Below are positions 23,411 to 36,249 of a stretch of 64,000 nt of DNA, piece after piece. Under the pieces are notes generated by a model. The model was not told the origin of the DNA. It made no database searches and saw only the letters and a program-made list of their open reading frames with translations. Every line of letters starts with the position of its first letter. The stretch's first letter is position 1. Source of the DNA: Sarcomyxa edulis (taxonomy: Eukaryota > Basidiomycota > Agaricomycetes > Agaricales > Mycenaceae); the NCBI GenBank assembly GCA_009761415.1, contig QUOL01000012.1, positions 1 to 64,000 on the forward strand, given 5' to 3'. The translations under genes were made by a program, and so were the position numbers.

Positions 23411-24096
23411 GTACCCTATTCCAGGATCAGAAGGATAGGTGGTTGAACCAAGTCTATATGTGTGAGACTGAGCAGATATATGAAGCCAAGATAGATGAAG
23501 TGAAGATTGGTTTCTACAAGAGTGATACAGTGTAGGTGCAGTTTTGAGTCTATATGTGTGAGAGTTGGCAGATATAAAATGTACATATTTTGAGACAGAA
23601 CACATCTGATGGAATAGGGAATTTCAATTCCCCTTTTCCAAGAACTCACTCGTGTGTTGGAATAGGGGGCTAAATAAAGCCCTATTCCACAGATTTTTTG
23701 CCAAATTAGGCCCAATTAGGCCAAAAAAGATGGAATAGGGTACCCTATTCCAGGATCAGAAGGATAGGTGGTTGAACCAAGTCTATATGTGTGAGACTGA
23801 GCAGATATATGAAGCCAAGATAGATGAAGTGAAGATTGGTTTCTACAAGAGTGATACAGTGTAGGTGCAGTTTTGAGTCTATATGTGTGAGAGTTGGCAG
23901 ATATAAAATGTACATATTTTGAGACAGAACACATCTGATGGAATAGGGAATTTCAATTCCCCTTTTCCAAGAACTCACTCGTGTGTTGGAATAGGGGGCT
24001 AAATAAAGCCCTATTCCACAGATTTTTTGCCAAATTAGGCCCAATTAGGCCAAAAAAGATGGAATAGGGTACCCTATTCCAGGATCAGAAGGATAG
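23409..24096. repeat. S2 329-bp tandem repeat, first array
   Basis: A 30-base tail (23409-23438) with only the constant end is followed by two complete 329-bp units, 23439-23767 and 23768-24096. Each begins GTGGTTGAACC and ends with the palindrome GGAATAGGGTACCCTATTCC plus AGGATCAGAAGGATAG. Inside are two more inverted repeats built on GGAATAGGG/CCCTATTCC. Recurrent 72- and 99-codon open frames on the minus strand look like chance products of the repeat. Confidence 0.9.
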
Positions 24097-24490
24097 TCCG
24101 AGCTTTGCGGTCGGCGGCTCAATCCCACCCCAAGTCTCACGGCTTCGTCTCGGTGTCCGAGTCAGACGGCTGGTTTGTTCCCCTGAGACTCTCTCACTTT
24201 CTTTTTTCTTTTTTTTTATGATCCTCAAACCCTAACTACCGAGGCCCTAACTGCCAAACACCTAACGTCCGAGCTTTGCGGTTGGCGGCTGATTCCCATC
24301 TTCAGTCTCACGGCTCCATCCCAGTGTCAGAGTCCTACGCGCGTTTGTTCCCTCGACGTCCACCGTTCAGATCACCACCATTCTCAACTCACCCGTCTTG
24401 TCTTTTCTTTTTTTATGATCCTCAACCCGAACTGCTAACTACCGAGAACCTAACTGCCAAACTCCTAACGTCCGAGCTCTGCGGTCGGCG
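24097..24490. repeat. S3 repeat: telomere-motif repeat related to S1
   Basis: Diverged direct repeats of ~165-210 bp read TCCGAGCT-TGCGGT-GGCGGC ... TTTTATGATCCTCAA-CCTAAC ... CCTAACGTCCGAGCT. The order (TATGATCCTCAACCC, a degenerate CCCTAAC block, TAACGTCC-AGCT, GCGGCTGATTCC) parallels the middle of S1, so the two share an ancestor. Confidence 0.7.
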
Positions 24491-25345
24491 GCCGATAGCT
24501 ATCTTCTACTCTGGTGCTGGGACTCGTCAGCTCGTTCCGTCTTTGTATCTCTTCTGCGTCGTCAAACTCGCGTTTTTGGCCGTTTCACTCCTCGACTTGT
24601 TTCCCATGGTCGACGGTTCCAGATGACAAGTCAAACTCGACTCATCGTTGGGTGAACCTTTGGAGCGTTTGGTCTCACTCAGTTTCAAGTCCCGACCCTA
24701 TGCCTTTGTACGTCAAGAACGTCAGCGTCGGATCCGGTAGATGTCCGTCCGTCCTTGGCTCAACTCGACAACGCCTAGGCTCAAGTCACAACTCTGTATC
24801 CTCCGTCGCACTCACTTTCCAACTTGCCTTGGGCCGTCAACTCGTCACCACCGGTTTCTCTCCAAGTCGCAACACGTCAAATCCTCTTGGACGCAGGGAT
24901 CTCTGTCCGTGAACGCAACACCATCGGAGCTAGAAATCATCTCGCCACAACCCGTACATGTTCGAAACTCAACACGCATCGTCTCTCTCACCGTCTTGAA
25001 ATTGATGTCAGCTATGTTGTATGAATGAACTCCTTTTCCTACACTGGTGCTGGCGACGGTGTTTTTGTGAGCGTCTTTGTAGCAATGCATATGACAATGA
25101 ACTGGCATTACATGTTGGAACTGAAGGTACGTAAAGTAAGATAGAGCACCGTGAAATCAAGATGTCGTCACACAAAGTTTATATGTCTGAAATGTAGCAG
25201 ATATAAAAATTGCTAGAGCGGTTCTCCAAGCATCACTTTACTGACGCATAACAGATTGTGCAGGCGTAATATGGGATATGAGATTATATTTGTACGACTA
25301 TATATGACGGTGAACATGTATGCAGACTGAGACTCAAACAGTCAG
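24491..25345. other. Interval between repeat arrays without a recognised gene
   Basis: Open frames of up to ~130 codons exist on the plus strand but overlap in different frames and resemble nothing known. I see no reliable gene, terminal repeat or structural RNA here. Confidence 0.4.
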
Positions 25346-26661
25346 GTGGTTGAACCAAGTCTATATGTGTGAGACTGAGCAGATATATGAAGCCAAGAGA
25401 GATGGAGTAGAGATTGGTTTCTACAAGAGTGATACAGTGTAGGTGCAGTTTTGAGTCTATATGTGTGAGAGTTGGCAGATATAGAATGTACATATCTTGA
25501 GACAGAACACATCTGATGGAATAGTGAATTTCAATTCCCCTTTTCCAAGAAATCACTCGTGTGTTGGAATAGGGGGCTAAATAAAGCCCTATTCCACAGA
25601 TGTTTTGCCAAATTAGGCCCAATTAGGCCAAAAAAGATGGAATAGGGTACCCTATTCCAGGATCAGAAGGATAGGTGGTTGAACCAAGTCTATATGTGTG
25701 AGACTGAGCAGATATATGAAGCCAAGATAGATGAAGTGAAGATTGGTTTCTACAAGAGTGATACAGTGTAGGTGCAGTTTTGAGTCTATATGTGTGAGAG
25801 TTGGCAGATATAAAATGTACATATTTTGAGACAGAACACATCTGATGGAATAGGGAATTTCAATTCCCCTTTTCCAAGAACTCACTCGTGTGTTGGAATA
25901 GGGGGCTAAATAAAGCCCTATTCCACAGATTTTTTGCCAAATTAGGCCCAATTAGGCCAAAAAAGATGGAATAGGGTACCCTATTCCAGGATCAGAAGGA
26001 TAGGTGGTTGAACCAAGTCTATATGTGTGAGACTGAGCAGATATATGAAGCCAAGATAGATGAAGTGAAGATTGGTTTCTACAAGAGTGATACAGTGTAG
26101 GTGCAGTTTTGAGTCTATATGTGTGAGAGTTGGCAGATATAAAATGTACATATTTTGAGACAGAACACATCTGATGGAATAGGGAATTTCAATTCCCCTT
26201 TTCCAAGAACTCACTCGTGTGTTGGAATAGGGGGCTAAATAAAGCCCTATTCCACAGATTTTTTGCCAAATTAGGCCCAATTAGGCCAAAAAAGATGGAA
26301 TAGGGTACCCTATTCCAGGATCAGAAGGATAGGTGGTTGAACCAAGTCTATATGTGTGAGACTGAGCAGATATATGAAGCCAAGATAGATGAAGTGAAGA
26401 TTGGTTTCTACAAGAGTGATACAGTGTAGGTGCAGTTTTGAGTCTATATGTGTGAGAGTTGGCAGATATAAAATGTACATATTTTGAGACAGAACACATC
26501 TGATGGAATAGGGAATTTCAATTCCCCTTTTCCAAGAACTCACTCGTGTGTTGGAATAGGGGGCTAAATAAAGCCCTATTCCACAGATTTTTTGCCAAAT
26601 TAGGCCCAATTAGGCCAAAAAAGATGGAATAGGGTACCCTATTCCAGGATCAGAAGGATAG
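25346..26661. repeat. S2 329-bp tandem repeat, second array
   Basis: Four units, each exactly 329 bp: 25346-25674, 25675-26003, 26004-26332 and 26333-26661. The first carries scattered substitutions and the other three look identical. The first starts exactly at the unit border GTGGTTGAACC, so it is full length. The last joins S1 sequence directly after AGGATCAGAAGGATAG. Confidence 0.9.
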
Positions 26662-28572
26662 GCTGATTCCGATTACGGGTCTAACGGCTTCATCCCTGTT
26701 TCACTTGCGTTTTGACCGTTCGTTGTCTTGATCGTCTTGTATCGGTCTGTCCACTTCGATGGTTCCCTCTTTGATCTGATGTTTTTGCGTCTCTGATGCA
26801 TACACTTCATCTCGATCTTGGGGTTGCACGGCTGAAGGTTGGTCTGCCTTCTTGTCTTGCCTCTCAGAGTCAGTTTCTGTTTTTGTCGCAACTGATGCGT
26901 TGACCGTTCACTTTGGTCTTTGTCTCGCGCTTGGTGGATGGTTGACGTCTTCTCCACTTCGATGGTTCCCTCTTTGATACCTGATTTTTACTTCTCACTC
27001 AGACACGTCTTGTCACTCGCTTTTGCGTTTTTTGATGTTTCCAAATAACAAGCCAGTGTCTTATTTGAAAAATGCTCTGGTTCCCTCTTTGATCCCTGAT
27101 TTTTACTTGTCTCTCTCAGACACGTCTTGGTAGTCGCTTTTGCATTCTTGGATGTTCCAAATAACAAGCCAGTGTCTTATTTGGAAAATGCTCTGGCTCC
27201 TGCTGTTGTGTCAAAGAACGCCCTATTCCGTCACAGGACGCCCTATTCCGTGACCGAACGCCCTATTCCGTCACAAAACACCCTATTCCGTGACATTTCG
27301 TGACTGAACGCCCTATTCCGTCACCTTTTTCCTCCGTTTTGCCTTGAAATGACCTCGGGGTTAGTGGAATAGGGCGCCCTATTCCCGGATAAGAAACATA
27401 GTGTTCTTGCATCAGACTTGGTGTTGCTGACTCAGTTTCAAATAGTGGGATGTCGTCTTATTTGGAATGTGAGTCTGACTATGTTGACTTGATCCACAAT
27501 TCATCTTAGACTTGGTGTTGGTGACTGGTGTTGGTGACTCAGTTTCAAATAGTGGGGTGTCATCTTATTTGGAATGTGGGCTGTTAGAGTTTTCTTGGAC
27601 TTGGTGTTGGTGACTCAGTTTCAAATAGTGGGGTGTCATCTTATTTGGAATGTGGGTCTGACTGACTCTGTTGACTTGAATCCACAATTGATTGTGATGC
27701 ACATTTTATTTTTGAAACGGTCGCTCGTTGACTTGTTTGAGATAGGTCGGTTGCTGACTTGACTGACTGTCTGATTTGATGTCTGCACTGATGCTGACTC
27801 TGACCTGCACTGATACTGACACTGACACTGACACTCTGACTCTGATACTAACTCGCACTTTTTTTTTATATGATCCTCAACCCTAACACCTAACACTAAC
27901 CCTAACGCCTAACACTAACCCTAACCGCCTAACTACCCCAACCCTAACGTCCCAGCTGGGGGGGTAGCGGCTGATTCCGATTACGGGTCTAACGGCTTCA
28001 TCCCTGTTTTACTTGCGTTTTGACCGTTCTTTGTCTTGTATCGGTCTGTCCACTTCGATGGTTCCCTCTTTGATCTCATATTTTTGCGTCTCTGATGCAT
28101 ACACTTCATCTCGATCTTGGGGTTGCACGGCTGAAGGTTGATTGCCTTCTTGTCTTGCCTCTCAGAGTTGGTTTTTCGTTTTTGTCGCAACTGATGCTTT
28201 GACCGTTCACTTTGGTCTTGGTGTATGGTTGACGTCTTCTCCACTTCGATGGTTCCCTCTTTGATCCATGATTTTTTACTTTTCTCTCAGACACGTCTTG
28301 GTACTCGCTTTTGCATTCTTGGATGTTCCAAATAACAAGTCAGTGTCTTATTTGGAAAATGCTCTGGCTCCTACTGTTGTGTCAAAGAACGCCCTATTCC
28401 GTCACAGGACGCCCTATTCCGTGACCGAACGCCCTATTCCGTCACAAAACACCCTATTCCGTGACATTTCGTGACTGAACGCCCTATTCCGTCACCTTTT
28501 TCGTCCGTTTTGCCTTGAAATGACCTCGGGGTTAGTGGAATAGGGCGCCCTATTCCCGGATAAGAAACATAG
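26662..28572. repeat. S1 repeat, right-hand block (two truncated copies)
   Basis: Copy one (26662-27401) starts inside the unit at GCTGATTCC. Copy two (27402-28572) starts at TGTTCTTGCATC. Both end with the standard CGGATAAGAAACATAG. After 28572 the sequence changes abruptly to unrelated DNA beginning GCAGCATGAG. Confidence 0.9.
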
Positions 28573-30144
28573 GCAGCATGAGAAGGATATATACTTACTG
28601 AGTTCGAAATAACAGGGTGAAAGAGGCTATATTATCCGGGAGATAAGCTGATAAATCAATATTTATGATAGAGATACACTCACCTGGATCCAAAACCTAG
28701 GATAATCCGAGCCAGGACTAATATGTAGATACAGTATCGAGATACTGAAACAAAAAAAATATGGACCATTGGAGAGAGAATTGCGCCGCGAGTTCGCGAG
28801 AATTCGAATTTGGAGGATATAGCATTCAGCACTCGCTCGAACCTCGTCAATCTAACGTTGAGTGATCGAGTAGATACAGTAGCAGTAATTGAAGGGTCAC
28901 TGTTACTGGTGAAAAAGTGCGCACGACTACGACGCGAGTATATGTGTCAACGATATGCATGTATGCTACCAAAAGAGTGACTCACATCATGCCATGATCA
29001 TCACAAAACGGTAATAGCGTGAACTATATAGGCCTTGCTTCAATCTGCTTCTCGCGTCATTGAGAGGCACAAAATGTATATAACAAAATTTACGAAATTC
29101 CGACATATTCGAGACTTCAGGATTAATATATTAGAAGGAGAAGACCTTGAGAAACTTGCCTCAGTATACGGACTTGAGAGTCTGAGCCCGCAGAGAAAAA
29201 CGACAGCTGGACGATGTTCGATGTCGAAGTGTGTGAGAGAGAGGCAGGGGAGGTCGGGGGCGGAAAGTCGAAATATTTTGTAGTTCGAGTTCGAGTTCGA
29301 AGTCCGCTGGAAGGCGAGCTCCGCTTGGTGCTTATGGAGGTTTGTAGCTCCCGATGTGAGACGAGAATGTATGTGCGCCTTTGTGAGGAGGCAGAAATGC
29401 AGTGACTTCGTTGTAAGAAAGCTTAAGAAAGCCAGATATGCGTCAACGGGTCTCCATTTCCGTCGTTATCATAAACGTCCGTAATACCACGAAGGCACGT
29501 TGTCGTGAAGCCATAAGTACAAGCCAAAAACACAAAAATCTTGTTCGATTGATGGGATTTGTCTCGGCTGAATGACTCGCAAACAAGTACAAAGCAAATA
29601 AAATAAGAGCCTTCAAATCGTTCTACCATCTTCATTTTAAATTTCAAGGGTTTCCCCCCCCCGAGGGTCTGCATTGCAACTATCTACTGACATGACGTGT
29701 CTACTTGTAGCTACGAGTAGCTACTTTATATGACCTCTGTGTGAGATCGCGTAGATGAGCTAAGTGTAAGAGGCCAAAAAATGACAAGTCAGTAATCTCG
29801 CAAGACGCGTAGATCCAAGTCGACACAGTTCTGAGTCCAGGATTGTCAGTAAGGAGAGATGAACGCGAGAGCTTGGTGACTCACTCAAATGCAAGGGTGT
29901 GGCACGGTCACTAACAAGAAATTGTCAAGTTTTACATTAGCCGCGCGCCTCAAAGGGACGCGACGGTATCGACCGCAGATTCAACTTGGTATGGAAAGAG
30001 CACGAAGTCCTGTGAATGGCAGTATATAACTACATAGTTGGATCAGCAGACTTTCAAGAGGACAAGAATGGAATAAAATACTTACAGACTATTAGAGCGG
30101 GGTGCTCTCGCACTATCAACGGTGGGTTTGCATACAAGGGGATG
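28573..30144. other. Unique sequence without recognised genes
   Basis: This is the first non-repetitive stretch after the subtelomeric mosaic. Short open frames do not resemble known proteins, and no RNA gene was recognised. Confidence 0.4.
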
Positions 30145-32696
30145 CCGCTCGCCGCGGGGCCTGGATCCCAGATTTTTGGCCGTGATTTTGAAGGTCAAAG
30201 TTAGCCGAGGGATAGTTCGGATGCAGAGGTTCTCCGGCTCTTGTGGACGATACGGGGCGGGAAAAGTGATGTTGGGGTATGAAGAATCTGTAGAACGAGT
30301 GAGAAGGTCAATGCGAGAGTATCGACAACATAAGAGAACGGACATACCATGTGCATAATGTATACGGCGCTAAGCTCGATAGCGCCGGTGGGAGAAGCTG
30401 CAGTCTACACCACATAACCCAAATCGAGATGACGCGAGGCTCCATGGAGTGAGTGATGGTGGCCTCGACAAAGTTGAAGCCTTAGCATATGTATTAGCTA
30501 GATGTAAGAATTGGAAATGAATCAGAAAAGGATTTACGATGGTGAAGGACATGGACGCGACATGTCAGCACTTCTCTAGCATCATAGCCTTCGAAGACGG
30601 TTGTCCGGCCAGTTGCTTGATTCCGAAGGTAGGCGAGCCTTGAAATGATGGCGGGGAAGTTGGGAAACGATGAGGGCCCCACATCGATCACGATGGACTG
30701 CCCTGTGAACAGAAAGTTGGAGGAAAGATGGCTTTCGAGAGACCGAGACTGCAGGGAGACTGCACGGCGTGGAACGATGATGAAGCTGATCAGGCGGCCA
30801 CGGGGTTGGTGTAGGACGATGACGACGAGGTAGCTATGGATATCATTAGCTGAAGCAACAAAGCAAGGAGTCGAGAGCTTGCCAAGAATGGAGGAAATGG
30901 GCATGGACACCCATGCCAACGATGACTTCAACTACAAGGGGGAGTCCGCTCGCCGCGGGGCCTGAGCCTCAAAAATCTTGAGTGTGATTTGACGAGAAAG
31001 TTAGCCGAGCCGCGGGGACGAGAAACAGCGATTGGCGGAAGCCCAAATATCGAATTGGAATGTCGGGAGGTGATTGGAGGGCTGAGCGACGATATAACCG
31101 ACGTGCGGGGCTGTATATATATATATATATAAGCAACTTAGAAGACAATAAAACAGATTGTAAGTTACTTACAGAGGCAGTGGGCATCGACGCTTCGTGT
31201 GAACGACGATCTCAGAGTGTGCCATGAGGCCGCTCGCCGCGGGGCCTCAACCTCAGATTTTATGAACCTATCTACGTTATAGAATAGCCGAGGGGTGAAT
31301 TCCCATCGCGTTGTTTTGCTGGTGATTTTATGGCCGTAAACGGGACATATGTGTGCTGGGAGAGTGTACAACAAGGCCATTTAGTCACGAAGGCAAGAAT
31401 AAACAGAGAGCAGGCATACCTAGTGACGAGGGCGCTACGCGCCCTCTCGATTCAACACCCACTCCAAAAGAAGGATTGTCTCAGCTCGTTTGATCTCTAC
31501 TACGAGGACGAGACTGCTCGCCGCAAGGCCGAGATGTCAAAATTTCGGCCTCATGTTTCGTCGGGGAGATTAGCCGAGCAGGAAGGAATACGTTACTCGA
31601 CGAGTGGCGGAAGGCTTTGCACTAGGTGAGCATATGGAGAGGGTGCTTCGCACCCTTACCTTCTTTGTTAGACTGGACTCGCGGGCCTGAAGTTGGAGAC
31701 TATCCGAGCGAGACGTCAGTCGTCCGCTGGGAGAGCTGATATCAGGTGAGGATGAGGTAGTCAATGAGAGTAAGGACTACACACCATTGATCAAGGGCGC
31801 TTCGCGCCCTCTGGTTCCATACCAGACCTCAACGACTCTTCCTGTTCTCCCAATCAGATGCTTGCTGTGTGCGAGGAATCTCAGACCGCTCGCCGCGGGG
31901 CCACAGTCTTGAGATTTGAGTTGTGGATTTTGAGGTGGAATTAGCCGAGCAGAATGGCGGGGAGGGAACTCAACCTGACATCAGGTGAGGACAGGATATT
32001 GAACGAAGGCAAGGACCACACACCATTATATAAGGGCGCTTCGCGCCCTCTCGTTCCATACCAGACGCCAATTACTCCTCGTCATCCATTCAGACGCTTG
32101 CTTAGTGCGAGTAACATCAGACCGCTCGCCGCGGGGCCAAGTTTTGAGGATTTTAGTCGTGGATTCTGAGGTGGGATTAGCCGAGCAGAATGGCAAGGAG
32201 GGAGGTCGAATAAGGATTTCTGTGAGATCTAAGAGCAGGTTAGGACGAAATCAGATGAAAACGAAAAGTAGACATACCGTGTTATGAGGGCGCTTGGCGC
32301 ACTCTTGTTCCACACCCACCAGACACCAACGAAACACTCTCCATCCATGAAGACACCTTCCTTGTGCGAGAAAACCCAGACCGCTCGCTGCGGGGCCGAA
32401 ACGTCAAGATTTGAGGCGTAACTTTGGTGCTATTGCTTAGCCGAGCAAGTGGGAGGTCCGATGGTGTTTGTTAGAAGGCCTTATAGCAGGTTAGAAGCTG
32501 GGGAAGACGATGAAAAACCAGAAGACACACCAGAGTCTGAGGGCGCTTCGCGCCCTCTCACACTATACAATAGTCCAACAAAACCCACTCGTCAGCAAGG
32601 TGAATGTATGTTTTATACTAGGGACTTCCGACCGCTCGCCGCGGGGGCGAGATATCGATATTTTGACCTCACTTTTGGGATGTAAATTAGCCGAGG
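30145..32696. repeat. Array of eight GC-rich potentially structured modules
   Basis: A 60-70-bp module opens with (C)CGCTCGCCGCGGGGCC and closes with TTAGCCGAGC or a close variant. Copies lie at about 30145-30210, 30946-31010, 31230-31293, 31516-31579, 31886-31950, 32122-32186, 32380-32446 and 32632-32696. The opening GCTCG can pair with the closing CGAGC. Between later copies lies a hairpin GGGCGCTTCGCGCCC or variant (about 31427, 31637, 31794, 32034, 32287 and 32540), giving ~200-330-bp compound units. The GC-rich parts are better conserved than the interiors. No protein is evident. Confidence 0.75.
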
Positions 32697-35600
32697 GATT
32701 GTTGGTGATGGACGTGTCGGGAGCCTCTTGTAGGACGCATTGAGAGACTGTTGAAGGCGTGTATAGCTGCTAAGGTGTCGACGGAGAGACACATGCGAGC
32801 GAGTCTAGAAGAGATTAGTATATAACCAAAGACAATAGGTGAAATAGGCGTACAAAAGAATAGAAATCGACGCCATGTCTTCTTTACCGACCGTTCAACT
32901 TCCTAGTTTAGAGGCATCCCGTACAAACTGGGGACACAGTACTTTTGCGAGGGCATGTCGACTACGGCAGGATCAGCCGTCAGTTCCCCAGACAGACAAT
33001 CAGAAAACGCGCACACATACCTTTTTGGTCAAATTATCCACCGACAATGCATGCATTCGCATTGGTACTCTCAATGCAATCTAATCAAGTCATGCGACGG
33101 TCGGTGAAGCGATCAGACAAAACAAAGCAGCTACCACATACCTCCGATGTTCCCCAGCATCATTTCACTCTCAAATATCTGCCAACCCTCATTTCTCGTC
33201 GATTGCACTCCTAATCGTCCGCGATCGATGACGAGCAAATCGTCCTAGGACTCTAAATCGAGATATTCATGAGATTGGCATTCCAGAGAACGCAAAAAAG
33301 AAAGAGAACCTACAAGCGAGAATCCTTGATATCATCGAGGCGCGCACGGTGGGTTCGAGATCGGTGGGTGGATGGACGAGACGAGACGGCGAGGTGTGTC
33401 GACTACATGAAGATGAGATGAGGAAGCGAGAAAGATAAAAGGCGCTTAGCCAGACGCGCCTAATTATATATGGCGGTCAAAACGTACATAACATTAATTA
33501 TTCATTCGCGCACCGCAACTTCTATTCGCGCAACACAGCTCATAATCGCGCAGCGCAACACACCAGCGCAACGCTACTTTCGACTGCAACGCTACTTTGG
33601 GGTGATTTTTGAGACCCGCGCAATTTACGAGGGGATTTTTACTTGAGATTTCAATGTATTTTTTGTATTTTTACTTAGTACTGCACAGTATAAACTATTC
33701 ACCTGATCATATACGGATCCTCGCTTGTTCCAGTGCATGCACCATCATAGATAAACCCTAGTATGACTTCAGCACCGATTTTCCTCATGTACCTCTATAA
33801 GTCTCGGCAGAGCCTTGGACAAACTTGAAGGTGATTTGAGGGTCATTGGTCTACACTGACCCGGCTGTATTGCTGGTTGAACCATAGTCAGCCAGAGATC
33901 ATTTATCTGCCGTCGTCGCCCCCTTGTCGCCCCCAGGATCGGCAGGGTATAGATTCGAGAAGTTTGAGGGTTGTACGTCAGGCGGCGGGCGGAGAGCGGG
34001 AACATGTGCACAGAGAAATGGGAGCCGATGAAGGCAGTGGATGACAGATACAATATTATTGAGACCAATTTACGAGGACAACCGGGAAACGAAAAGTCCC
34101 GCAAAAAGTCCATGGACTGTCCACGGACTACGCAGATCATCCAAATTGGGTCAGCCTCCCGCCACGCAACCTCCTCCTGTAGGCTGTAGCCCCTCAGGCG
34201 CACGAAGAAGACCGACCATTCATGGATCCTCCCCTCCCTCGCTGCGCTCGGGGGGTCCCCCGAACCGGATCCATTCAGGTCGGCACACTAAAGCTTCGTT
34301 CGTGCATTCTAAAGATATGGCTAAATCCCACTATTCAGGCAGTCTGATCGTAAGCTTGAGAGTCTGGGTATATGTACTGTGGTCCAATAGATACCATTAT
34401 TCACTAATAATGCACGGCGGGAAGGTGGCGGGCGTACCATTCTCATTGAATGGAGAGCGGTGCCGGTGGCGGGCGGTGGCGGGGGCGGGCGGGGTTGTTT
34501 GCTGGTTGTTTGCCCGAGGATGTGCCGGGGATGCCGACTAGTGTGTGGTCTGTTTGGATCCGAAATCCCATGGACAGTCCATGGACAAACCCCAGGACTT
34601 TCCGAAATCCGTATATTCTGCAATTTACATTGTTAGTATATTTCAATCGAGTCTAGTGGGTTTATTGAAGCACTTACAAGGCCTGCAAAGACAGCTATAT
34701 CCAGATGTTCGAGCAATCGGGCGCGATCGAGCGTATACAAAGGTGAACGGGACATCTGGACGAGGAGAAGCTCGTCTAGCAAGAGCATGGATGGATGGGC
34801 AGTGCGCGTACTAAGGTTTCGATGTCATGGAAATGATCAGATACTTTGAATATGAACTCAAGCGAAACGAAGAGATGACGCACTGGAGCATCCTGTACAA
34901 CTCAAAACCTTCCGTATACACTAGCCCCATCCAGATTCATACTATACCAGGAGAAGGGGCCATTTCGCCGTGATGTGTTCTGCATGGCACACGAATTCGG
35001 TCCTGTACCCGAAGTCAGGTCGAGTAGCACACTATACGGAAGAATTAGGGAGATCGATAGTACAAAAACTCACCCAAATCAAGCTGTCTTATACACAGCG
35101 AGAGACGACTAGTACAGGTCGACGATGGCGTGGAGACTGTACACAGATAAGTGAGGTGAATCGCCGGTCTACAAACCGGTAGAACAACAAATACGAGCAC
35201 GACAACTTACCAGGAAGACTACCAAACATTTTTGCGACGCACTACCCACTTCCTAGGCTGCATTGAGCACGAGATAGCTTCGCAATCGAGGCTGGCAGTG
35301 AAGGTATTGAAATGGTCTTCTGTCTTCAAGTTGTTCGATTTACTGGAGAGATTGACAGGCAATTGGAGAAGATCGAAATAGGCCTAGAGGTGAGTAGATA
35401 GACTATTCGTGCCAGTGGACATTGACTGCTTTGAACAAGTCGTGAGGGTTGCTGATTGAGGTTGACGATGTGGATGCGATGATTGTGATGAGGCTGGCCG
35501 CGATGAGACAAGTTAGATTTTAGACTTTCGAGTTTGTAATCGACGCGTCGATCATTGATCACATCCGACATTCCTCAGCCTGGTCGACGTCCAAGACAAT

Positions 35601-36180
35601 GAACGCAACATCGCTCAACTCGCACTCACACTCGACTTCACTTTCTCTTCAACGCTCTGGAATGCGAGTCTGGCAGGTGCGTCACTTATATCTAGATCGT
35701 AGAGCTTCGAGTCCACTAACTCTGTCCATATTCACAATCTTTGTTGTTGTCATTCTCGTCGTTCTCGTCCACCTGGTCTCTCCTGTCCTTCGATATCCCA
35801 TAAAGTAGCTTCGAAGTGATCTACGCGATGTATGTGCATCTGCTACCTTTCTCAGCTGTCACTCGGATGATCTTAACATCAAATCGTTTCAATTAGATTC
35901 ATCGCACCAAAACGCGTCTAGTCACACGATCTTGCACGCTGGGTCCACCAGATTTCATCGTCGAAAGCACCTCTGTTACTGTTACAACCCACCGAATGAT
36001 CTGGAAATCGCGTCGTTTGGTGCCCGAGCGCCTAGACTTGCCCCACAGGTTTGGGCTCAACATCAATTGTTTTCCCAACCAGTCTTCATCCACACTTTCC
36101 GAATGTGTAGTTTCGAATGCAACCACATCTGACACAGTATTACTGGTATCTTCAGCCCGTATCATCGGCTCAAAATAGAT
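32697..36180. other. Gene-poor interval
   Basis: No protein was recognised. Visible items are short GCGCAAC-rich repeats near 33500-33600, two ATGGAC-GTCC-type inverted repeats near 34110 and 34570, and a GGCGGGCGGTGGCGG-type low-complexity stretch near 34460-34500. Confidence 0.4.
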
Positions 36181-36249
36181 AGTGAGTGAGTTTCTGACCG
36201 TCCGTGATTTCCTGTTGCACTATCCTTTTCTTTCTCTAGATTGCAGTTG

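Noticed and set aside
23294..26609. 72- and 99-codon minus-strand frames in every S2 unit
   Set aside because: They overlap in different frames, end at unit borders and have compositions typical of translated AT-rich repeats.
30494..30931. 145-codon minus-strand frame between two GC-rich modules
   Set aside because: The composition is plausible, but no family is recognised, splice borders are unclear and the repeat modules on both sides make chance openness likely.
31794..31811. GGGCGCTTCGCGCCC as a bacterial-type terminator
   Set aside because: There is no T-run, the genome is eukaryotic, and the hairpin recurs as part of a repeat array.
34100..34590. ATGGAC-GTCC inverted repeats as transposon termini
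   Set aside because: They are short, have different flanks, enclose no coding sequence and show no target-site duplication.
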